DNA of 10,729 nt. Source: Candidatus Methanomethylophilaceae archaeon. GTDB lineage: Archaea; Thermoplasmatota; Thermoplasmata; Methanomassiliicoccales; Methanomethylophilaceae. Made by a program: the position numbers and the translations under genes. Numbering within the stretch: the first letter of the stretch is position 1; each line of letters opens with the position of its first letter. Under the pieces are notes generated by a model. It was not told the origin of the DNA. It saw nothing but the letters and a program-made list of their open reading frames with translations, and made no database searches. The stretch lies in the NCBI GenBank assembly GCA_017395275.1, contig JAFPVN010000049.1, positions 1 through 10,729 of the forward strand, read 5' to 3'. Shown one piece after another: positions 4,883 to 10,729 of this stretch.

Positions 4883-7630
4883 ATGGAAGCGGTCAAGACC
4901 ATAGATGCACTCTACGAGGAGGTCAGGGACTACGATATCGTCCTCTGCAACGATGCTCCTCTCACCACGGCACTTAACAACAGGGTGGACAAACCCATGC
5001 TGGGTCATTTCGCTGTGACCCCCAGGCAGCTGGCGGCCTCGATGGCGATCGAGGTCACGGGACAGCCCATAATCGATGACATCAGACTAGTGAAGAAGGT
5101 GGCAGACGACACAGGTTACGGACTCAGGTACGTCCACGGCGAGATACAGAATTTCACTGCCGCGGTAAGGTACACCCGCGAACCCCGCATGGGCAGGAAG
5201 TCCAGGAGGGTCTGGGAGGCATACAACCAGTACAACACCCTGGACAGGCTGATGCTCAACATAGACGATGCCGCGAAGGAGTACTTCAAGGGGAAGAGGG
5301 TGGCCGTCATCGGTCTGGCGCTCTTCGACGAGCTGGACAAGCACGTCCTCCCCCTCGACTTCGACGAGATCGACATAATGGACCATGGTTCGGAATTCAC
5401 GATACCTTCGATACGTATCCTCGGCAACGACAGGCAGATTGCCGAATGCGCCGCCGACCTGGCGAAGAGGTGCGGCCCAAAGGACGTGGCCATAGTCATG
5501 GACACCGGAGGTGCGATGGCCGATGCCGTCAAATCGGCACTCTACAGGGAGTCGCTGCCGTTCATCAACTCGCTGAACGTCAGGGACCTCGGGACCGTCA
5601 GGAACTTCCTCGAATTCGTACAGCTGGCACTTTCGTTCGAGACCATCCGCGTGAGGGATGTCAGGGAGCTCATATCCGCATACGGCGGACTGATCTACAG
5701 CAAGTACGACAAGTACTATCTCTCAAAGTTCCGCGACACGGGTATCAAGAGGTCGCAGAGGACGGATGAACTGCTCGACATCATGTCCTCGGTTGCCGAC
5801 AGGACGTTCGGTGACGTATGCTCGTCCTGCGTGCCTTCGGCCGACAGGCCCAGCGTGACCATGCTCCTCGACCAGATGGAATGCAAGGATGAGGATGTCA
5901 CGCAGGACCTCCTCGACGATCTCGTCTACGCGGTCAACAGCATCTCCAGCCTCACCCACAACGAGCAGATCTCCCCCGATGAGAAGAGCGGGGTGCTGCT
6001 CGTCGATTGCAAGAACAGCGTCTACATCGACCGTCCCGTCGTCATATACGCGGGCATGTGCAGCGAGTGGGAGATAGACCTCAACGGACTGGATTACATC
6101 GATTCCAAGAAGCGTCCAGAGATCGAGGACGGGAACATAACCAGATTCAACGCCCTCATACAGCAGGGATCCGTAAGGTTCTATCTTGTCAACGCCACCA
6201 AGGGCGGCGAGGAGGCCGTACCATGCAAGTACTTCGACGCATGCATCCGCATGAAGTACTACAGCGACGACAACTCCTGGGTGGACGAGGGCGACGGGAG
6301 CACCGAACCAGTATCCTCATTCGGGCAGATCGCCGAAGATGTGATTAGGGGGCCCTGGAGGATAGAGAAGAGGGACCGCTCCGCCAAGGCAGGGGAGGAG
6401 TTCCTGGAGGACGAACGTCCCCCGGAGGTGTTCTCGAACTCCTCGTACATGAAGTTCATAGAGTGCCCCAGACAGTACATGCTCTCCAGACTCGCCGGGA
6501 CGCCGGACAACACCTACACCCATACCGGCAACAGGATACACGAGTATGCGGAGTTCCGCATATCATATCCGGACATAGCGAAGGAGAAGGGTCTGGAGTA
6601 CTATGCCGGTCTGATAGCCGAGGAGTGCGCCCCGCTGAACTCCCCCGACCTCGAGGCGATCGAGCGCTCCAAGATAACCGCCGCCGTGAAGGCGATAGAC
6701 ATGTTCATCGAATCGCTGGGCATAGAACCCGGGGAGTTGGTGAGGCGTTCCGAGGAGAAGAAGGACAAGAACATGTTCCTGGAGCTCCACGGGCTGGAGC
6801 AGAAGTCGGAGCATGCCGAGGTACCCCTCACGTACAGGGACGACGCGCTCCACGGGATCATTGACCTGCTTTGGGACGGCATAGCGTTCGATTTCAAGAC
6901 GGGAGGCCCGAAGACGGCCTCCGAACTCGCATCCAAGTACGACATCTTCAGCATGGGCGACGGGGAGAAGCTGAAGGACCACAGGGATGCGCAGGCCATA
7001 ACGTACATGACGCTCCTGGAGAGCTGCGGAATGGAGAACAGGAACACCTTCGAGCTGTTCTTCGCCCAGCAGATGTACATGCAGATGCTCGCCGGAAAGG
7101 AACCGGACATAGGGCAGTGCATACGCAGGGTGGTCCTGGTCGACACCTACGAGGACCTGGTCCGCAACCACACCCCGTTCGCCGTGGCGGCGAGCATCCG
7201 CGATAAGCACAATCTTGATACCATAAAGATGTACAACATATGTGCCAGATATTGGGGACCCGACCCGTCGGGATGGGTCTCGGACCCCGATGACGACACC
7301 GTCAGGTCCATAGCGTCGGAGGCAGGGATCGTAGGTGCGAAAGGCATCGGGAAGACCAACATGGAGGACACCCGGAAGGCTATCAAGGCCATCGTGAGGG
7401 AGGCCGGACGTCCCTTCGCCGTGTCCCAGACCGAGAGCGAGACGGTGGTGACGGCGCGTCCGACGGTGGAGAGGTTCAAGGCCAAGGTCAAGGAGGACCT
7501 CGAACGTCTGAGGGAATATTACAAGAGCACGTTCCCGGCGGAACCGGTGATCGAATGCAGCAAATGCGAGTTCCGCAGCATGTGCACCGCCGAGACCGAG
7601 GGAGGTGATGACGATGCCGGGTCTGAATGA
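4883..7630 (+). CDS. addB: AddB-like subunit: inactive helicase plus 4Fe-4S nuclease
   Basis: A 915-residue protein resembling the AddB/RexB subunit of the AddAB helicase-nuclease that resects double-strand DNA ends. Residues 1 to about 510 correspond to the helicase-like half. No Walker A is seen near the N-terminus, so this half probably does not hydrolyse ATP and is structural. Residues about 517-901 form a RecB-family PD-(D/E)xK nuclease: SSYMKFIECPRQY (520-532), His553, the metal-binding core GIID (658-661) with DFK (670-672), and Q704-x3-Y708. Cys528, Cys892, Cys895 and Cys901 give the C...C-x2-C-x5-C pattern that holds a 4Fe-4S cluster in bacterial AddB. It is shorter than typical Bacillus AddB (about 1,170 residues). 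The start is supported by a TATA-like box 27 bases upstream. It overlaps addA by 17 bases, so the two are surely co-expressed. A GAKGIGKT stretch at 818-825 is odd. Confidence 0.85.
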   Translation: MEAVKTIDALYEEVRDYDIVLCNDAPLTTALNNRVDKPMLGHFAVTPRQLAASMAIEVTGQPIIDDIRLVKKVADDTGYGLRYVHGEIQNFTAAVRYTREPRMGRKSRRVWEAYNQYNTLDRLMLNIDDAAKEYFKGKRVAVIGLALFDELDKHVLPLDFDEIDIMDHGSEFTIPSIRILGNDRQIAECAADLAKRCGPKDVAIVMDTGGAMADAVKSALYRESLPFINSLNVRDLGTVRNFLEFVQLALSFETIRVRDVRELISAYGGLIYSKYDKYYLSKFRDTGIKRSQRTDELLDIMSSVADRTFGDVCSSCVPSADRPSVTMLLDQMECKDEDVTQDLLDDLVYAVNSISSLTHNEQISPDEKSGVLLVDCKNSVYIDRPVVIYAGMCSEWEIDLNGLDYIDSKKRPEIEDGNITRFNALIQQGSVRFYLVNATKGGEEAVPCKYFDACIRMKYYSDDNSWVDEGDGSTEPVSSFGQIAEDVIRGPWRIEKRDRSAKAGEEFLEDERPPEVFSNSSYMKFIECPRQYMLSRLAGTPDNTYTHTGNRIHEYAEFRISYPDIAKEKGLEYYAGLIAEECAPLNSPDLEAIERSKITAAVKAIDMFIESLGIEPGELVRRSEEKKDKNMFLELHGLEQKSEHAEVPLTYRDDALHGIIDLLWDGIAFDFKTGGPKTASELASKYDIFSMGDGEKLKDHRDAQAITYMTLLESCGMENRNTFELFFAQQMYMQMLAGKEPDIGQCIRRVVLVDTYEDLVRNHTPFAVAASIRDKHNLDTIKMYNICARYWGPDPSGWVSDPDDDTVRSIASEAGIVGAKGIGKTNMEDTRKAIKAIVREAGRPFAVSQTESETVVTARPTVERFKAKVKEDLERLREYYKSTFPAEPVIECSKCEFRSMCTAETEGGDDDAGSE
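7601..7605 (+). promoter_or_regulatory. Shine-Dalgarno site deciding the addA start
   Basis: GGAGG inside the last codons of addB lies 8 bases before the ATG at 7614, the best of three clustered in-frame candidates (GTG 7605, ATG 7608, ATG 7614). GTG 7605 overlaps the site itself and ATG 7608 is only 2 bases away. Confidence 0.65.
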
Positions 7631-10607
7631 GAGGCAGAGGGAGATAGAGAGCACGACCGACGGTCTGATGGTCGTGGACGCCGGACCCGGGACCGGGAAG
7701 ACGCACACCATCACCGAGCGTTACATCAATCTGATCAAGAAGGACGTCAGCGCCGCCGAGGTCCTGATGGTGACGTTCACCCGCAACTCCGCCGCGGAGA
7801 TGCGCGACCGCATACGCAGGGCGATGATCAAGAAGGGCAACGAGCTCAAGGCCGCAGGGGACCCGGCGGGGACCCTGCTCCTCAAGGCACGCGACGAGAT
7901 CAGGACATCGACCTTCGACGCGTTCTGCCTGCGCATTGTACTGGGCTCACCCGAGGTAGTCAGCGAGTTCTTCGGATTCGGCGAGACGCTGTCGAGGGGA
8001 GCGACCCTTGTGGAGAACGAGACGCTCAACAGGGAGTACTTCTCCTCGTTCTACGCCGAATTCTCCAAGGAGTACGGTCACCTGTACCGCACAGGCATCG
8101 ACTATCCCGCCATCATGGCCGACGGCACCGGCGACCTGTATGACTTGCTGGTCCGCCTGATGTCCTACGGCATCATCCCGCTGGATGACGACTCGTGGTT
8201 CAACGACGGCGGCAGGAGGATACTCGGCGATGAGAAACTCGCGTTCGACGTCCTCGCTGAGAAGAACGGGAAGGACCTGGCGCTCATCGACGGCGACAAG
8301 ATCTACGCCGATACGGAAGGCAAGGGTCTGATCACCGCCAGGAAAGGCGTCGACAAGGACTACGCCCTCTCCGAGGGTGTGCTGAGGGAGGTCGCCGAAG
8401 AGGACAGGAGGAACCTCGTGTACTTCATCAGGCACGTCTACTACGAATACATCCGCCAGTCCGTCAGGGACAACAGGCTGACGTTCTCGCTGGTGAAGAT
8501 AATGGCCTTCGCCGTGCTCTACCAGAGCGAGGAGGTCCGTGACCAGAACTCGGTGGAGTACATGATGGTGGACGAGTTCCAGGACACCGACGAGCTCCAG
8601 CTGATGATCTGCCTCATGCTGCTGAAGAAGGGCAACCTCTGCGCCGTGGGCGACTGGAAGCAGGGTATCTACGGATTCAGGAACGCTTCGGTCAACAACA
8701 TCCTGTACTTCAAGGAGAAGGTCCGCGCGATGATCGATTCCCTGGGCAGGCGCGTGAGGTTCGCCTTCGGGGACCAGCCCTTCAAGGAGATAAGTCTTGA
8801 CAGGAACTACCGCAGCACCACAGCCATACTCGATCCCGCGTTCAAGGCCATGGAGGCCCGCGGAAGCGAGAAGGACGTGCCCCGCCTGAAGGAGGGTTCG
8901 GTCACCAGGCTGACACCGGACAAGGAGGAGGGCGAATCCGCCGAACTGTATCTGAACAACACCGCCACCGAATACTGGTATTCCGACTCGAAGGACCAGG
9001 AGTATTCGGATCTCGTCGACAGGATAACCGAGTACGTCTACAGCGGAAGGTACAGCATAGTCGAGGACGGGAAGCTGCGCCAGCCCACTTTCGGGCACAT
9101 CGGGGTACTCTTCAGGACCGTTAAGGACTGCAACCTGCTCTACGAGGAGGCGGAGAGGCGCCACATACCCGTGTTCCTGCAGGGGGATATGGAGATCATG
9201 TCCTCGAGACCCGGTAAGCTGGCACTTGCTTGGCTCAGGTTCATCAACGACAGCGGGGACAAGAGAGGGATAGCCGCGATCCTGGTCCACGAGGGATTCA
9301 GGATGCCGCAGATCAGGAAGATGTTCGGTGACGAGGATACCGAGGGATCGAAAGGTCTCCTCTCCAGACTGCCGCAGTATCTGGTCGACGAGAGGGACTT
9401 CCTGATGAGGAAGAGGAGGAGGCCCAACGACCTCCTCACATCGATATTCGCCTTCCACAGGATAGGCGAGGACGACGAGAGGGAGGCGGACATGGCCCAG
9501 GCGATCATCAACATCGTCTCCTCGTCCTACGACGGCTCGCTCATCACCCTTCCGGACATCATACGCCTGTTCGAGGAGGACATCGAGCAGTCCACCAGGT
9601 ACGGCATCGACGCCATCCTCGGAACGGGGGCGGTAACGATACAGACCATGCACAAGTCCAAAGGACTCCAGTACCCGATAGTGATCGTCGGAGGCATCAG
9701 CTCCGGCAGGATGCCCAGCACCAAGAAGGACACCTCGCTGGTGACCTACGATCCCGTCTTCGGGGTCAGATGCAGGAGGGAGACGGTCTCGTCCCCCGGC
9801 GGCGTCGACGGTGTGGTGAACTCATGGAGGTTCAAGGTGATCTCCAATGCAAGGGAGTCGGACTACGACGAGGAGCGCAGGCTGCTGTTCGTGTCCATGT
9901 CCCGCGCGGAGCAGTACATGACCGTGGCATCCGGTCCGAAACCGTCGAAGTTCTACGAGGACATCGCCGGGAAGGACTTCAGGGGAGACCGTCCGAAGAG
10001 ATACCCTGTACCGGAGACCGACCGTTCCAACCGCGTCACCGAGGATCCAGTCATCCCCGAGTACAGGACGAGGAGGCAGAACATCGCCGTCCACGACCTC
10101 ATGGTGTACAAGGAGGGCGCCGAGGACCCCGGCAAAGGGAAGGAGTACGGCAACCGCGTGCACGAGGCAGCGCAGCAGATGGTTCTTGGGAAGAAGTGCG
10201 ACGAGACGCTGGAGGAGGTCCCCCGCATAAGGGAGGTCCTGAACGGTCTCGGAGGCGCCGTGTTCATGGCCGAGCTGGACTGCGCGCTCCCCGTCGGTGA
10301 CGTGACCGTCCGCGGCACCATCGACCTGCTGGCGGACTTCGGCGATCACATAGAGATACACGACTGGAAGACCGACGTCGACAGGCGCAACCTGGATTCG
10401 TACATCACGCAGCTGAGCGTCTACTACCACGCCGCCCACGGATTCAGGGATGTGCCAGTGAGGTGCTTCATACAGTTCCTGCATGACAGAGAGGCCGTGG
10501 AGGTGAGGCCTCTGACGATGGACGAGATCGAGGAGAAGGTGGAGGCATACTGCACCCAGTCCCTGGTGGTGGACACGGAGTCTGACACGCGCACGCACAC
10601 TTTATAA
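7614..10607 (+). CDS. addA: AddA-like UvrD-family helicase with C-terminal nuclease
   Basis: A 997-residue superfamily 1A (3'-5') DNA helicase fused to a RecB-family nuclease, the AddA architecture. Counted from the ATG at 7614: Q-motif-like LNERQREIE (4-12), Walker A GPGTGKT (24-30), motif Ia VTFTRNSAAEM, motif II DEFQD (320-324), motif III GDWKQGIYGFR (346-356), motif IV NYRST (398-402), motif V TMHKSKGLQYP (678-688) and motif VI EERRLLFVSMSRA (753-765). The nuclease domain shows His850 (NRVHEA), Asp904 (GTID), D917-W-K919 and Q933-x3-Y937, so all expected catalytic residues are present. No iron-sulfur cysteines are seen, as in bacterial AddA. With AddB it should unwind and cut both strands at broken ends; whether a Chi-like sequence is recognised cannot be told. 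It is shorter than Bacillus AddA (about 1,230). UvrD/PcrA alone is excluded by the fused nuclease. Confidence 0.93.
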   Translation: MPGLNERQREIESTTDGLMVVDAGPGTGKTHTITERYINLIKKDVSAAEVLMVTFTRNSAAEMRDRIRRAMIKKGNELKAAGDPAGTLLLKARDEIRTSTFDAFCLRIVLGSPEVVSEFFGFGETLSRGATLVENETLNREYFSSFYAEFSKEYGHLYRTGIDYPAIMADGTGDLYDLLVRLMSYGIIPLDDDSWFNDGGRRILGDEKLAFDVLAEKNGKDLALIDGDKIYADTEGKGLITARKGVDKDYALSEGVLREVAEEDRRNLVYFIRHVYYEYIRQSVRDNRLTFSLVKIMAFAVLYQSEEVRDQNSVEYMMVDEFQDTDELQLMICLMLLKKGNLCAVGDWKQGIYGFRNASVNNILYFKEKVRAMIDSLGRRVRFAFGDQPFKEISLDRNYRSTTAILDPAFKAMEARGSEKDVPRLKEGSVTRLTPDKEEGESAELYLNNTATEYWYSDSKDQEYSDLVDRITEYVYSGRYSIVEDGKLRQPTFGHIGVLFRTVKDCNLLYEEAERRHIPVFLQGDMEIMSSRPGKLALAWLRFINDSGDKRGIAAILVHEGFRMPQIRKMFGDEDTEGSKGLLSRLPQYLVDERDFLMRKRRRPNDLLTSIFAFHRIGEDDEREADMAQAIINIVSSSYDGSLITLPDIIRLFEEDIEQSTRYGIDAILGTGAVTIQTMHKSKGLQYPIVIVGGISSGRMPSTKKDTSLVTYDPVFGVRCRRETVSSPGGVDGVVNSWRFKVISNARESDYDEERRLLFVSMSRAEQYMTVASGPKPSKFYEDIAGKDFRGDRPKRYPVPETDRSNRVTEDPVIPEYRTRRQNIAVHDLMVYKEGAEDPGKGKEYGNRVHEAAQQMVLGKKCDETLEEVPRIREVLNGLGGAVFMAELDCALPVGDVTVRGTIDLLADFGDHIEIHDWKTDVDRRNLDSYITQLSVYYHAAHGFRDVPVRCFIQFLHDREAVEVRPLTMDEIEEKVEAYCTQSLVVDTESDTRTHTL

Positions 10608-10608
10608 G
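10601..10608 (+). promoter_or_regulatory. TATA-like box overlapping the addA stop codon
   Basis: TTTATAAG contains the final addA Leu codon and TAA stop and is centred 25-26 bases upstream of the ATG at 10630. The next gene is therefore expected to have its own leaderless transcript rather than depend on the addBA mRNA. Confidence 0.6.
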
Positions 10609-10629
10609 TGGCGCGCACATACCCGCATC

Positions 10630-10729
10630 ATGGTCGATGTAAGGGGACTCTCCGAGCAGGAGGTCCGCGAGAGGATTGAGCGCGGAGAGGTGAACTCCGA
10701 GATCCAGCAGGAGACGAAGACATACGGTC
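10630..10729 (+). CDS. P-type cation ATPase, N-terminal fragment
   Basis: Only the first 33 codons are in the window; the gene continues past the right edge. The segment GLSEQEVRERIERGEVN (6-22) matches the N-terminal cytoplasmic 'cation ATPase N' pattern of HAD-type P-type ATPases (typically GL-x-E-x-EV-x-x-R-x-x-x-G-x-VN), followed by a polar stretch that leads in such proteins to the first membrane helices. Ion specificity cannot be judged from this piece. The ATG follows a TATA-like box by 25-26 bases, and the gene begins 22 bases after addA. Confidence 0.65.
   Translation, partial: MVDVRGLSEQEVRERIERGEVNSEIQQETKTYG

Noticed and set aside
4821..4904. A 27-codon basic reading frame between the divergent promoters (starts MSDGKDKKRR).
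   Set aside because: It spans the TATA-like box of addB and overlaps the addB start in another frame; it has no ribosome-binding site and looks like chance.
4883..7630. Reading the first large protein as a Cas4-type or other CRISPR adaptation nuclease.
   Set aside because: It shares the Fe-S RecB-nuclease layout, but the long helicase-like N-terminal half, its length and its overlap with an AddA-like helicase fit AddB; no cas genes are nearby.
6563..7714. A 383-codon minus-strand frame opposite the addB end and addA start.
   Set aside because: Shadow of strongly supported overlapping genes; no motif and no promoter for it.
7947..9653. A 568-codon open frame on the minus strand opposite addA.
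   Set aside because: It is a GC-driven shadow of the helicase gene, with no recognisable domain and a composition rich in Val, Gly and Asp as expected of antisense frames.
1..10729. CRISPR array, tRNA, rRNA, insertion sequence or attachment site.
   Set aside because: No regularly spaced direct repeats, no tRNA-like cloverleaf in the short intergenic gaps, no transposase and no terminal inverted repeats were seen.

Overview
The window looks archaeal and compact, with eight complete genes and one gene cut by the right edge. AT-rich TATA-like boxes sit about 25-27 bases before the start codons of most first genes. That spacing fits archaeal TBP/TFB promoters and leaderless mRNAs, and only downstream genes carry clear Shine-Dalgarno sites. 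AGG (Arg) and ATA (Ile) codons are frequent, the DNA is GC-rich, and none of the eight complete genes ends in TAG. A Thermoplasmatota archaeon, possibly one of the Methanomassiliicoccales, would fit. That placement is inference, since no marker gene is present.

Left part (1-3253, all minus strand): a small zinc-ribbon protein, a large regulator-like protein built from two copies of a winged-helix plus effector unit, and an MFS transporter. The MFS reading frame appears to begin upstream of its first canonical start codon. Each of the three has its own TATA-like box. A T-rich tract separates the transporter from the regulator, and a hairpin follows the zinc-ribbon gene.

Middle (3379-4778): a plus-strand pair, a PaaI-type hotdog thioesterase and a zinc-ribbon/TM2-like membrane protein. 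It runs tail-to-tail, with no spacer, into a minus-strand gene for a divergent DnaQ-like exonuclease-fold protein. One symmetric TATA-like box at 3350-3359 could serve both the thioesterase gene and the divergent MFS gene.

Right part (4883-10607): two long overlapping genes that form an AddAB-type helicase-nuclease. The first encodes an AddB-like subunit with no visible Walker A motif, a RecB-family nuclease domain and the four-cysteine 4Fe-4S pattern typical of AddB. The second encodes an AddA-like UvrD-family helicase with all main motifs and its own C-terminal RecB-family nuclease domain. AddAB is mainly a bacterial double-strand-break resection machine, while archaea generally use HerA-NurA with Mre11-Rad50, so a two-nuclease AddAB-like enzyme here is the most notable content. 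The DnaQ-like gene is divergent from it across 104 bases. The window ends in the N-terminus of a probable P-type ATPase, whose TATA-like box overlaps the addA stop codon.
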